A stretch of 42,267 bases of DNA from an uncultured Oscillospiraceae bacterium. Its GTDB lineage: Bacteria; Bacillota; Clostridia; Oscillospirales; Ruminococcaceae. Shown here piece after piece: positions 24,452 through 35,102 of this stretch. The stretch covers positions 1-42,267 of the forward strand of contig CAKSEE010000022.1 of the NCBI GenBank assembly GCA_934446455.1, in the 5' to 3' direction. Numbering within the stretch: position 1 is the stretch's first letter; the number at the start of each line of letters is the position of its first letter. The notes under the pieces were generated by a model. It was not told the origin of the DNA. It did no database searches and saw only the letters and a program-made list of their open reading frames with translations. The position numbers and the translations under genes are program-made.

Positions 24452-25376
24452 TGTCTACCTCCCCGCGCTTTTCCTGCGCGGAACCTTTCTTCTTCGCGGG
24501 TTCCCTGAAGCGCCCGCTGCCAAGCTCCTGTATCATTCGCAGCTGCGTGTTTATGCCAGCGTCCGTTATCTCGCTGCCGTTGTCAACAATGACCGTCCCC
24601 GGCTCTGCGTCGGGCAGAAGCTCCACCTCGACGTGTTCCGCGCCGCCGCACAGCTCCTTAAGGTACTCATAGTCCCCCGCAAGCTGCTCCGTGGCGCCGT
24701 TCTTATCGAGCGTTATGCGGATATTCTGCGCGCCGCTGAACTCCTTCGCCGCCTTTTTGATGAGCTTTTTCGCCGCGGTGCCGTCCTTTACAGCCATGCT
24801 GTCGAGCGTCACCTTGTTGGCTATCGCCATTATGGTGTCGAAAATCTCCTTTTCGTATCCTGCGAAAAGCTCCGTCTTTTCCTCGGCTATGGACTGCGCG
24901 TACCGCTTCGCCTCGTCAAGAATGCCCTGACCCTCGCGGCGGCACACGTCTATGCCCTCGGTCCTGCCCTGCTCGAATCCCTCCGCGCGCGCCTTGATGA
25001 ATACGCTGTCGCGGTTCTGCTCCGCGTCGGCGGTTATCTGCACGGCGTTTTCCTGCGCGGCTGCGGTAATACCATCCGCGCGGCGCTTCGCCTCGACAAT
25101 CACCTGCCTGCCCTGCTCTATGTACTGCTCTTTGAGCCTTGCAAGCTCCTGTTCAAGTGCGGAAACCGCCTCCTCGCGCTTTTCAAGCTCCTGCTCGCGC
25201 TCGTCAAGCAGCTCCTCCCGGGACTTCTCGGGCGGCGCTGCGGGCTCCGACGGCTGCACGGTCTGCTCTTCCTCGGGTTCGGCGGGAGGTGCGGCAGGCT
25301 CTCTCGGTGCGATGTTCACGGTGTTTGATATGTCAACGCCGCCCCCGCAGAAAACCGAGCCTCTCCTTATTATCAT
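24429..25376 (-). CDS. fliH: Flagellar assembly protein FliH
   Basis: A 315-residue regulator of FliI. Residues about 25-60 are Pro/Glu-rich, about 60-130 form a long coiled coil (REQELEKREEAVSALEQEL), and the C-terminal part (about 140-295) resembles the peripheral-stalk V/F-type ATPase subunit family. FliH dimers bind FliI and attach it to the C-ring and FlhA. AAGGGG precedes the ATG. The gene overlaps fliI. Sequence identity in this family is low, and the assignment rests on composition and position as well as the C-terminal domain. Confidence 0.9.
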   Translation of the reverse strand: MIIRRGSVFCGGGVDISNTVNIAPREPAAPPAEPEEEQTVQPSEPAAPPEKSREELLDEREQELEKREEAVSALEQELARLKEQYIEQGRQVIVEAKRRADGITAAAQENAVQITADAEQNRDSVFIKARAEGFEQGRTEGIDVCRREGQGILDEAKRYAQSIAEEKTELFAGYEKEIFDTIMAIANKVTLDSMAVKDGTAAKKLIKKAAKEFSGAQNIRITLDKNGATEQLAGDYEYLKELCGGAEHVEVELLPDAEPGTVIVDNGSEITDAGINTQLRMIQELGSGRFREPAKKKGSAQEKRGEVDSGTQSIS

Positions 25377-25416
25377 AGAATATTCCCCTTAAGATAAAAT
25401 GCGGGACTCAGCGGCT

Positions 25417-26442
25417 TTATGCGATTATCTCGTCGCCGCTGCCGCGCGCGATAGTGAGCGCGCCCTCCTGCTCAAGCCGCCTTATCACGCCGACAATGCG
25501 CTGCTGAGCGTCCTCCACGTCGCGCATACGCACGTTGTGCAGGTACTCGATATCCGCCTGCAGGCTCTCTCTTGCACGCGTGGAGATGTTGGAGAAAATG
25601 CACTCCGCAACCTCCTGCGTGGAGCCCTTGAGCGCGATTGCAAGGTCCTTGGAATCCACCTGCTTTGCGAACTCCTGTATTGCCTTTGCGTCGAGCTGTA
25701 CGATATCCTCGAATACGAACATCTTCTGCTTGATAAGGTCCGCGAGCTTCTGGTCCCTTGCGGACAGCTCGTCGAATATGTATTTCTCGGTCGCGCGGTC
25801 CACATTGTTCATGATCTCCGCAACGTAGTTTACGCCGCCGATTTCCATGGACTCCGTGGTGGCAAGCCTTGCGAACTTCTTTTCGAGACTCTCCTCGATA
25901 GCCTTTACTATCTCGGGGCTTGCCCTGTCCATGTTCGCTATTCTCTCAACTACCTCAACGCGCTTTTCCTTGGGCAGCTCGGAGAGTATCGCGGACGCCT
26001 GGTCGGTGCGCGCATACGACAGAATGAGCGCGATAGTCTGCGGGTGCTCGTTCTGCACGATAGCGAGAAGATTCTTGTAGTCTGCCTTGCGCACAAAGTC
26101 GAACGACTTTGTCTTAAGCTGCTTTGTTATGCGGTTGAGCAGATTTGAAGCTGCCTCCTCGCCGAACGCCTTTTCCAGTATCTGCTTTGCGTAGTCAAAG
26201 CCGCCCTCGGTTACTACCTTCTGCGTAAGGCACAGCTCGTAGAACTCGTTGAGGACCTCTTCCACCGTTTCAATGGGGTGGTAGTCCATACGCGCAAGCT
26301 CCATTGAAATGGATTCAACCTCGTCGTCCGAGAGGTGCTTGTATATCTTGGAGGCGTTCTCAGCTCCCATAGAAGCAAGCACTATTGCTATCTTCTGCGG
26401 GGCGGTAAGCCCGCCCGGTGCGGTTTCCTGCTTGTTTGACAT
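25417..26442 (-). CDS. fliG: Flagellar motor switch protein FliG
   Basis: A 341-residue FliG with N-terminal (MS-ring binding), middle and C-terminal (torque) domains. The EHPQTIALILSY motif (about 131-142) in the middle domain, and the charged C-terminal helix region that meets MotA, are present. FliG links FliF to FliM and converts stator force into rotation. GGAGG precedes the ATG. It follows fliF by 22 bases. Confidence 0.97.
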   Translation of the reverse strand: MSNKQETAPGGLTAPQKIAIVLASMGAENASKIYKHLSDDEVESISMELARMDYHPIETVEEVLNEFYELCLTQKVVTEGGFDYAKQILEKAFGEEAASNLLNRITKQLKTKSFDFVRKADYKNLLAIVQNEHPQTIALILSYARTDQASAILSELPKEKRVEVVERIANMDRASPEIVKAIEESLEKKFARLATTESMEIGGVNYVAEIMNNVDRATEKYIFDELSARDQKLADLIKQKMFVFEDIVQLDAKAIQEFAKQVDSKDLAIALKGSTQEVAECIFSNISTRARESLQADIEYLHNVRMRDVEDAQQRIVGVIRRLEQEGALTIARGSGDEIIA

Positions 26443-26464
26443 TCAGTATCCCCTCCTTAAACGG

Positions 26465-28126
26465 TCAGTCCTCGCGCAGCATATTCTTGATGATGGACGC
26501 CACAATTTCGGGACTGGATTTGGAGAACTCCGTAATTTCGCGCTTGAGTATCGTTTCGCGCGAATCCTTGCCCGCCTCTTCTGTAAGGCTTGCAATGTTG
26601 AAATCCACTTCCTCCGGCTCTTCGGATTCCTGCGGAACTACCTGCTGCTGAGCGCCTGCTGCCGCTGCCGCAGCTGCCGCCGCCTGTTCCTGTCTGTGTC
26701 TTATCCTGCGCTTTCTGCTTCTGCCCATGAAAAGGGAAACGATAAGCAGCATGATAAGCAGCACGCCAAGACCTATAACCACGAACAGCAGCGTGTCGCG
26801 GAAGCTGTCAACGGGTCTGGTCCAGATGTCTATGCCGCCGGTGCCTGCGCCCGCGGTGGTGCCGTTGTTGGGCAGCGCGAACACTGTGTTATGCACCGAA
26901 ACGTTGTCTATAGAAGTACCCGCAGCCTTTGCAACGATATCCGCGAAGTTTTCGCGCTCGGTATCGGACAGGCTGTTGGTGTTGATAAGCAGCGCCACGC
27001 TCAGCTTGTCTATCGAGTAGCCGTCCTTAAGCACCTCGGTCACAACGTTCGATACGTCGTACTGCTGCTCGTCCTTGTGGTAGTAGTAGCTCTGCCCGTC
27101 CTCAAGACCGACGTATGTCGGGTAGTCGGGCGATTTGTCGGCGTTGGGGGTCACTCCCACAAGACCGTCTGCGGAATCGAGCGCCGCGCTCTCGGTCACA
27201 TTCACGGAGTGGTCGAGCACGCCCGTGTTGTCGTCGCCCGAGGGTATGTACTCCGTGGACGTCTGCTTCATGTTGTCGTAGTTGAGCAGCGCGGTCACGT
27301 TTATCGAGTAGCCGTTCTCGCCGAACGCGGGGTCGAACAGCCCGCGCAGATTCTCCATAAGCGCCTCACGGAACTCCTTCTGGAACTGCAGGCGCTTCTG
27401 TCCGATTGCAACGCCCGAGGCGTCTACAAGCCCGCTGTTCTCCTCTTCCTCGGAGATCCACTGATACTCGCGGCCCTTTGTGTCGATTATTGACACGTTG
27501 TCGTTGATAAGTCCGTCAACGCTTGACGTAACCATGCTGTATACAGCGCGCACCTCGGAGTTTGTAAGCTCCTTGCCGTCGCGCAGCGCAAGCGTTATCG
27601 AGCAGGTGGGAACGCCCTTGTCCTCTACGATAACGTAGTCCTTGTCCTCGGGGATATCAAGGTTTACCGTGGCGCTCTGCACGGCCTCAAGCTGTACGAG
27701 CGTGGTTGCAAGGCGCGCCTCGCGCTGCTGGCGCTGCACCTCGCGCTTGTCAGAATCCGTGGACCACAGGTCTATGCCGTCGTTCCATATGTCGTAGCTT
27801 GCGCTCTGCTTGGGGTAGCCCTGCACTGCAAGCTGCATTCTCAGATAATCCACCTGCGTTTCGGGAACGAGGATCTCGCCGCTGCTGTTCATGCTGACGT
27901 CCTCGACGCCCATGTCCTTTATGGCGGAGGAGATCTCCTGCGCCTCAGCCGCAGTAAGTCCCGAATACAGCACCGCCATATTTCTGCCCGCGGAAAGTAT
28001 CGCCACTACCACGATTGCCGCAATAACAGCTATCGGTATGGAGATTATCAGCACCTTAACCACCTTGGAGAAGCCTGTCCACTTATCCTTTATGGCAGTT
28101 CCTATCTTCTTTAATCGTTCATTCAT
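26465..28126 (-). CDS. fliF: Flagellar MS-ring protein FliF
   Basis: A 553-residue FliF. Two membrane helices (about 22-46 and 440-463) bracket the periplasmic ring-building domains (TLVQLEAVQSATVNLDIP and DDNTGVLDHSVNVTES segments). The C-terminal cytoplasmic tail (about 465-553) holds an Ala/Gln-rich stretch and the FliG-binding end. FliF is the base on which rod, switch and export gate assemble. The ATG has GGAGG upstream and lies 25 bases after the fliE stop. Confidence 0.97.
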   Translation of the reverse strand: MNERLKKIGTAIKDKWTGFSKVVKVLIISIPIAVIAAIVVVAILSAGRNMAVLYSGLTAAEAQEISSAIKDMGVEDVSMNSSGEILVPETQVDYLRMQLAVQGYPKQSASYDIWNDGIDLWSTDSDKREVQRQQREARLATTLVQLEAVQSATVNLDIPEDKDYVIVEDKGVPTCSITLALRDGKELTNSEVRAVYSMVTSSVDGLINDNVSIIDTKGREYQWISEEEENSGLVDASGVAIGQKRLQFQKEFREALMENLRGLFDPAFGENGYSINVTALLNYDNMKQTSTEYIPSGDDNTGVLDHSVNVTESAALDSADGLVGVTPNADKSPDYPTYVGLEDGQSYYYHKDEQQYDVSNVVTEVLKDGYSIDKLSVALLINTNSLSDTERENFADIVAKAAGTSIDNVSVHNTVFALPNNGTTAGAGTGGIDIWTRPVDSFRDTLLFVVIGLGVLLIMLLIVSLFMGRSRKRRIRHRQEQAAAAAAAAAGAQQQVVPQESEEPEEVDFNIASLTEEAGKDSRETILKREITEFSKSSPEIVASIIKNMLRED

Positions 28127-28151
28127 TCACGAAAGCCTCCGACGCAGGACG

Positions 28152-28466
28152 TTATACCTGCATATTGATGATGGTGCTGTATGCGCTCAGAACCTCGTTC
28201 TTTACGGTAACAAGCATATCCACCGCAGTATTCGCCTTTTCAATGTTCGCCTGTACCGTGGCAAGGTCGTCGATGTTGCCGAGCATTACGTCGATAGCGT
28301 CACGGTCAACCTGCTCGTTGGTCTCGATAACGTTGTCGACCATGCCTCTGAACACGTCAAGGAAAGAGGCCTTGTCGGTATTTATCGCCGTAAGCGTCCT
28401 TTCAGACTCCATAGGCTTCATGCGGTCCATTCTCGACAGCTGGTCGAGAGATACAAGTTCTATCAT
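28152..28466 (-). CDS. fliE: Flagellar hook-basal body protein FliE
   Basis: A 104-residue rod adaptor joining the MS ring to the rod. The second half is typical: FRGMVDNVIETNEQVDRDAI, then DLATVQANIEKANTAVDMLV, then NEVLSAYSTIINMQV. AAAGGA precedes the ATG. Order flgB-flgC-fliE-fliF is the standard one. Confidence 0.95.
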   Translation of the reverse strand: MIELVSLDQLSRMDRMKPMESERTLTAINTDKASFLDVFRGMVDNVIETNEQVDRDAIDVMLGNIDDLATVQANIEKANTAVDMLVTVKNEVLSAYSTIINMQV

Positions 28467-28515
28467 TTTATGTATATCCTTTCACTAAGGTCGTTTTCAA
28501 ATCAATGCGGCGCCG

Positions 28516-28974
28516 TCAGCCCTTGCCTATGTTGAGCGCCTTCTGCGCCATCTGCGTTACCACGTTGAACACCTCGTAGTTCGCGTTGAACATATTGGAG
28601 GCCTCGATAGCGTCGAGCTGCTCGGTCGCTACGTCAACGTTAGACTCGTACACGTACCCGTACTCGTCGGCGAGCGGGTGATTCGGGCTGTACACGGGCT
28701 CTGCGGGAGTGGGGTCGTCCACAACGCGGGTAGCCTCAACGCCCCTGAGCTGTATGTACTTGTAGAACTTCGACTCACCCTGCCCCATCTTTGTGCGCAG
28801 AATGCTCTTGAAGGACTTATCCTCGCCGAAAACCACCATCTGGCGCTTGTACGCCTCATCGGCGGTAGTGCCAACGTTGTCGGCGTTCGCTATGTTCTGC
28901 GAGATTATGTCAAGGCGGAATCTCTCCGCGGTCATACCCGAAAGCGGGATATTAAGCGAACTTAAGAATGCCAT
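28516..28974 (-). CDS. flgC: Flagellar proximal rod protein FlgC
   Basis: A 152-residue rod protein. It has the axial signature near the N terminus (DIISQNIANADNVGTTADEA, about 22-41), the FlgC-typical central EATRVVDDPTPAEPVYSPNHP, and the C-terminal NVDVATEQLDAIEASNMFNA. GGAGG precedes the ATG. It follows flgB by 12 bases. Confidence 0.95.
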   Translation of the reverse strand: MAFLSSLNIPLSGMTAERFRLDIISQNIANADNVGTTADEAYKRQMVVFGEDKSFKSILRTKMGQGESKFYKYIQLRGVEATRVVDDPTPAEPVYSPNHPLADEYGYVYESNVDVATEQLDAIEASNMFNANYEVFNVVTQMAQKALNIGKG

Positions 28975-28986
28975 TGCTTACCTCCG

Positions 28987-29352
28987 TTACTTGGTGACGA
29001 GCGCGCTGTTCATACGCGTGAAGTTGCCGTTCATCTGGTTTATGAGCGCGTCGTACTGTATCTGCGCCCTTGCAAGCTCCGCGCTCTGCGTGTCCTGGTC
29101 AACGTTGTTCTCGTCGCCCTGGTCGTTGGTGGCATAATCCGTTACCACTCTCTGTGACAGTCCAAGTTCCTTCTTGACTGAGCCGTCCGCGCGAAGCTTG
29201 TCGCGCAGAATGCCGCTGAACTCCAGATATTTGCATTTGTAGCCGGGCGTGTCCTGATTCGCGATGTTCTGGCTGATTATCTGCTGCTTCTGCCAGAGTA
29301 CCGCAAGCCCCTGCTCGGTTATCCTGAATGCCGTAGTATCAAAAAGTGCCAT
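28987..29352 (-). CDS. flgB: Flagellar proximal rod protein FlgB
   Basis: A 121-residue rod protein that opens the cluster. The signature SQNIANQDTPGYKCKYLEF (about 26-44) and a C-terminal DQDTQSAELARAQIQYDALI are typical. The ATG at 29352 is chosen because AAGGGGA lies 8 bases upstream; an in-frame ATG at 29439 has no ribosome site and is near the transcription start. The leader between the promoter and this start is about 95 bases. Confidence 0.95.
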   Translation of the reverse strand: MALFDTTAFRITEQGLAVLWQKQQIISQNIANQDTPGYKCKYLEFSGILRDKLRADGSVKKELGLSQRVVTDYATNDQGDENNVDQDTQSAELARAQIQYDALINQMNGNFTRMNSALVTK

Positions 29353-29655
29353 AAGTCTTTCCCCTTTGCATTGCCTGCCATGCTGCCGGAGCCTGCAGAT
29401 ACCGCCGACCCGTTTCTTTGCCAATTTAATAAAGAGCATGGTTATCCGTATTTTAATTATACACTATTTCCTCATATATTGCAACATTTTTTTTGATTTT
29501 TTCACCATGTGTTGTTAAAATCTTAACCCGATAAACGCTGTTTTTTTGTTGATAACTTCCCATTTTGAACCAAGCATAGAATTTCAAGGTTAATTTTTGT
29601 TAATTCTGCACATATCCTGTAAACGTTTCCGCATTCTCATGCGCTTTCAAAAGAA
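29353..29655. other. AT-rich control region upstream of the fla/che cluster
   Basis: It holds the main promoter (29456-29484) and AT-rich sequence upstream of it. About 135 bases further upstream is a near-palindrome TGTAAACGTTTCC that matches the CcpA cre consensus at 12 of 14 positions on either strand. No reading frame is credible. Confidence 0.6.
29456..29484 (-). promoter_or_regulatory. Main promoter of the fla/che cluster
   Basis: On the minus strand TTGCAA (29484-29479) and TATAAT (29461-29456) are 17 bases apart, giving a start near 29449. It is of vegetative sigma-A type rather than sigma-28 type, as expected for an early flagellar operon. Confidence 0.85.
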
Positions 29656-29694
29656 AAACCCCGCTCCGGGATAACGGAGCGGGGTGGTGTTACG
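29656..29694 (-). terminator. Terminator of clpB
   Basis: On the minus strand CCCCGCTCCG pairs with CGGAGCGGGG, followed by TTTTTCTTTT, just after the clpB stop codon. It separates clpB from the fla/che promoter. Confidence 0.92.
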
Positions 29695-29700
29695 GCGTTA

Positions 29701-32295
<2,595 letters not shown>

Positions 32296-32368
32296 AATAT
32301 TACCTCCTCGTCATAAGCGGAATTGCACCGCCTTATCGCATCAATGTCTGCGTATCGCGCCCGCACGG

Positions 32369-33031
32369 CTACAAAATGTATTTCTGCCGCACGATGTCGT
32401 GCAGATAGCTCTCATGCAGGGTCTGCGCCGACGCTATGTCGTCGGGCAGCTTTGCGAAATACGCCTTGAGCGCCGTATCGAACATCGTCAGATAATCGGC
32501 GACCGCCGCGCCGAGCTCCTCGTCCGAGATATTCCCTGCGGGCATATTGAACACCCGCATGAATTTCCCGTCATCGGTGGAGTACACTATATCGTGCGCG
32601 TATTTCGGCACGATGTACTCCCGCTCAAACCTGCCCCACAGTACAAAGAAGCCCACAAAATCCTGTATAAGGCGGAAATTCTGCGTGCGCAGCTGCACCC
32701 GCAGCTGTCCCGCGCTCTCCTTTCCGTGCGTGAAAATCTCCACGCTGTAGCGCACAGTCGGCTTGTAGCGGTATTTGAGCGACGTGCGGCAGCTGAGCGT
32801 GCTGCCCGTGGGCTGCTCAACCATGTAAAAGCCGCCCTTCATCGCCTCTCTTGCGGAAGCAAGCACCCCGCGCAGGCGCATTTCGGGCGTGGCATAACCC
32901 ACGTGCTCTGCCAGCAGCTGGTTTATCATGGACGAGCGGCTCATGCCTGCGGCGCGTGCAAGCTCGTCCACCGCCTCAACCACGCTGTCGGACAGGACAA
33001 GGCTGTATATGCTCTTCTCCAAAGGACTCAC
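32369..33031 (-). CDS. Unidentified protein with ribbon-helix-helix-like N terminus
   Basis: A 220-residue protein that I do not recognise. Residues about 7-45 look like a CopG/Arc-type ribbon-helix-helix: a short strand (SIYSLVLSD), a helix (SVVEAVDELARAAG), a turn and a second helix (SRSSMINQLLAEHVGY). The remaining 170 residues have a predicted beta-rich middle (SRTSLKYRYKPTVRYSVEIF-like and LRVQLRTQNFRLIQDFVGFF) and a helical C terminus; this part matches no family known to me. The GTG start at 33031 has AAGGA upstream; a TTG 9 bases downstream is an alternative. It lies directly before clpB and behind a promoter overlaid with three repeated boxes, which fits an autoregulated repressor. 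Confidence 0.6.
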   Translation of the reverse strand: MSPLEKSIYSLVLSDSVVEAVDELARAAGMSRSSMINQLLAEHVGYATPEMRLRGVLASAREAMKGGFYMVEQPTGSTLSCRTSLKYRYKPTVRYSVEIFTHGKESAGQLRVQLRTQNFRLIQDFVGFFVLWGRFEREYIVPKYAHDIVYSTDDGKFMRVFNMPAGNISDEELGAAVADYLTMFDTALKAYFAKLPDDIASAQTLHESYLHDIVRQKYIL

Positions 33032-33060
33032 GCTCCTTTCCTTTGACTTTTGTCCTTGTC

Positions 33061-33110
33061 TGTTAATAATTGTATCACACTTTTAATAACTTGTCAAGCA
33101 TTTTTAATAA
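33061..33110 (-). promoter_or_regulatory. Promoter with three phased TTATTAAAA-type boxes
   Basis: On the minus strand TTGACA (33097-33092) and TACAAT (33074-33069) are 17 bases apart. Three near-identical nonamers (TTATTAAAA, TTATTAAAA, TTATTAACA) occupy 33110-33102, 33089-33081 and 33069-33061, that is 21 and 20 bases apart, about two helical turns. They flank the -35, lie in the spacer and touch the -10, so a bound protein would block RNA polymerase. Confidence 0.75.
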
Positions 33111-33153
33111 AATTCTGCACAAATTTTCTCTCCTTTTTCTGTATATTTTTGTG

Positions 33154-33185
33154 CCGCCTATACCTATTTATATATAGGCGGTTTT
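33154..33185 (+). terminator. Orphan terminator-like hairpin
   Basis: CCGCCTATA (33154-33162) pairs with TATAGGCGG (33173-33181), followed by TTTTA. No + strand gene ends here. A second GC-rich hairpin (CCCGCG with CGCGGG, near 33193-33213) followed by CTTTT lies just downstream. A small + strand transcript could end at these sites. Confidence 0.45.
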
Positions 33186-33246
33186 ATCTTCACCCGCGCA
33201 AACGGGCGCGGGCTTTTGCGCATTCGGCAAAAATACAGGCAAACGC

Positions 33247-33486
33247 GGGCGCTTTTTTGTAGAAAAAAGTCTTCAGACCGTCGAAAAAGTCCCGTTGGGA
33301 CTTTTCCGCCGAAACATCTCAGCTGCGCGCACTCATTGGCGGCTCGCCGCCAATTCGCACACTTGCTGAGATAGAGGAGTTTTTTGCCTCGGGAAACCCG
33401 AGGCAAAAAAGCGATTTCAAAGCCCGCATACGCGGGCAAATTCGATTTTTTCGACAAGTGGGCGCTTTTTTGTAGAAAAAAGTCTT
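33247..33486 (-). repeat. MITE-like structured repeat, copy A, with 27-bp flanking direct repeats
   Basis: The core (33280-33455) has terminal inverted repeats: GTCGAAAAAGT on the left and the complement of GTCGAAAAAAT on the right. It contains perfect hairpins 33285-33305, 33335-33343/33346-33354, 33380-33410 (14 bp) and 33422-33437, and an enclosing stem 33316-33323/33365-33372. A 27-bp direct repeat, itself a CTTTTTT/AAAAAAG hairpin, flanks it at 33247-33273 and 33460-33486. A divergent copy in opposite orientation lies at 40925-41136. Short reading frames cross it, but the conservation is of stems, not codons. Confidence 0.75.
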
Positions 33487-33513
33487 GTAATACTCACGCG
33501 AATATGATAAAAT
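33485..33513 (+). promoter_or_regulatory. Promoter of purB
   Basis: TTGTAA (33485-33490) and TAAAAT (33508-33513) are 17 bases apart, upstream of purB. The first two bases of the -35 element are the last bases of the repeat's right flank. Confidence 0.65.
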
Positions 33514-33580
33514 AGTAGACGGCGGAGTGTTTTCCCGCCTTGCCTGAGTGTAAATTTATGCCATTTAAGGAGTATTTGTT

Positions 33581-35020
33581 ATGCCGAAAAACTACGATTC
33601 CTATGAAAGCCCTTTCTGCACGCGCTATGCAAGCAGGGAGATGCAGTACATCTTTTCCGCGGACAAGAAGTTCACCACATGGAGAAAGCTCTGGGTCGCT
33701 CTCGCGCGCGGCGAGATGAAGCTCGGGATAGACAAGATAACACAGGAAATGGTGGACGAGCTTGAAGCCAACATCAACAACATAAACTACGACGTTGCCG
33801 AGGCGCGCGAAAAAGAGGTGCGCCACGACGTAATGTCCCATGTTTACGCCTACGGGCAGCAGTGCCCCAAGGCTGCGGGCATTATACACCTCGGCGCTAC
33901 GTCCTGCTACGTCGGCGACAACACCGACATCATCATCATGCGCGACGCGCTCAGCCTTGTGCGCAAAAAGCTGCTCAACGTCATCGCAAACCTCGCGCGC
34001 TTTGCAGACCGGTACAAGGCTATGCCCTGCCTTGCGTACACGCACCTCCAGCCCGCGCAGCCCACTACGGTAGGCAAGCGTGCAACGCTCTGGCTCAACG
34101 AGCTGCTCATGGACCTTGAGGAGGTAGACTACCGCATAAAGAACCTCAGGCTTCTCGGGCAGAAGGGCACAACGGGCACGCAGGCTTCCTTTGTGGAGCT
34201 TTTCGGCGGCGACAGCGCGAAGATAAAGGCGCTTGAAAAGTCGATAGCGGAGGAAATGGGCTTTGAGGCGTGCGTCCCCGTAAGCGGTCAGACCTACTCG
34301 CGCAAAATAGACGCACAGGTGCTTTCCACGCTCGGCGGTATTGCGCAGAGCTGCTCCAAATTCAGCAACGACCTGCGCCTGCTGCAGAACTTCGAGGAAA
34401 TGGAAGAGCCGTTCGAGGCGCACCAGATAGGCTCCTCTGCCATGCCCTACAAGCGCAACCCAATGCGCAGCGAGAGAATAACCTCCCTTGCGCGCTATAT
34501 CATGATAGACACGCTCAATCCCGCGTTCACCGCAGGCACGCAGTGGTTCGAGAGAACGCTTGACGACAGCGCGAACAAGCGCGTTTCCGTTGCGGAGGGC
34601 TTCCTCGCAACCGACGCTATCCTCAACATAATGATGAACGTTACCGACGGCATGGTGGTTTACCCCGAAATGGTAAGGCAGCGCCTGATGAAGAAGCTGC
34701 CCTTCATGGCTACCGAAAACATCATGATGAGAGCTGTAGAAAACGGCGGCAACCGTCAGGAGCTTCACGAGCTGCTGCGCACGCACTCCCACGCGGCGGC
34801 AAAGCAGGTGAAGATGGGCGGCGAAAACGACCTTGTGGACCGCATCGCGGCAGACCCTGCGTTCAAGATAACAAAGCAGGAGATAGAAGCGGTGCTTGTC
34901 CCCGAGAATTACGTTGGCAGAGCGCCCGAGCAGACCTCGGAGTTCCTTGCGGAATGCGTGCAGCCGCTGCTTGACGCAAACAGGGAGCTTCTCGGCGAGA
35001 AGGCTGAGCTTTCGGTTTAA
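33581..35020 (+). CDS. purB: Adenylosuccinate lyase
   Basis: A 479-residue fumarase/aspartase superfamily enzyme acting twice in purine synthesis: it splits SAICAR to AICAR and adenylosuccinate to AMP, releasing fumarate each time. The family signature SSAMPYKRNP is at 285-294, with the catalytic serine loop; the histidine regions RHDVMSHV (about 81-88) and YTHLQPAQPTT (153-163) are in place. AAGGAG precedes the ATG. It is the first gene of the rightward unit; recJ follows after 82 bases, and the two may be cotranscribed. Normal length for the Bacillus-like or eukaryote-like long form. Confidence 0.97.
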   Translation: MPKNYDSYESPFCTRYASREMQYIFSADKKFTTWRKLWVALARGEMKLGIDKITQEMVDELEANINNINYDVAEAREKEVRHDVMSHVYAYGQQCPKAAGIIHLGATSCYVGDNTDIIIMRDALSLVRKKLLNVIANLARFADRYKAMPCLAYTHLQPAQPTTVGKRATLWLNELLMDLEEVDYRIKNLRLLGQKGTTGTQASFVELFGGDSAKIKALEKSIAEEMGFEACVPVSGQTYSRKIDAQVLSTLGGIAQSCSKFSNDLRLLQNFEEMEEPFEAHQIGSSAMPYKRNPMRSERITSLARYIMIDTLNPAFTAGTQWFERTLDDSANKRVSVAEGFLATDAILNIMMNVTDGMVVYPEMVRQRLMKKLPFMATENIMMRAVENGGNRQELHELLRTHSHAAAKQVKMGGENDLVDRIAADPAFKITKQEIEAVLVPENYVGRAPEQTSEFLAECVQPLLDANRELLGEKAELSV

Positions 35021-35102
35021 CGGAAAATCGGCGCATATTGCCCTTATGGCAGCCCCGATGTGCAGGGCGGCTTATCGAACACAAGAACAGGAGCGTAACG
35101 CT

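Noticed and set aside
29353..29439. An upstream in-frame ATG extending FlgB by 29 residues
   Set aside because: No ribosome-binding site, and it lies almost at the transcription start; the internal ATG has a good site and fits FlgB homology.
32296..32368. Possible CIRCE element directly before clpB
   Set aside because: No TTAGCACTC/GAGTGCTAA inverted repeat is present; only a weak 6-bp hairpin.
32996..33060. CtsR-like heptads (GGACAAA, AGTCAAA) before the ribbon-helix-helix gene
   Set aside because: The two heptads abut with no three-base spacer and each has a mismatch, so they do not fit the CtsR operator.
33164..33457. A 97-codon frame in repeat copy A whose peptide resembles one from copy B
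   Set aside because: The likeness follows from the shared DNA repeat; changes between copies keep stems rather than codon reading.
33494..34792. A 432-codon open frame opposite purB
   Set aside because: Antisense shadow of purB.
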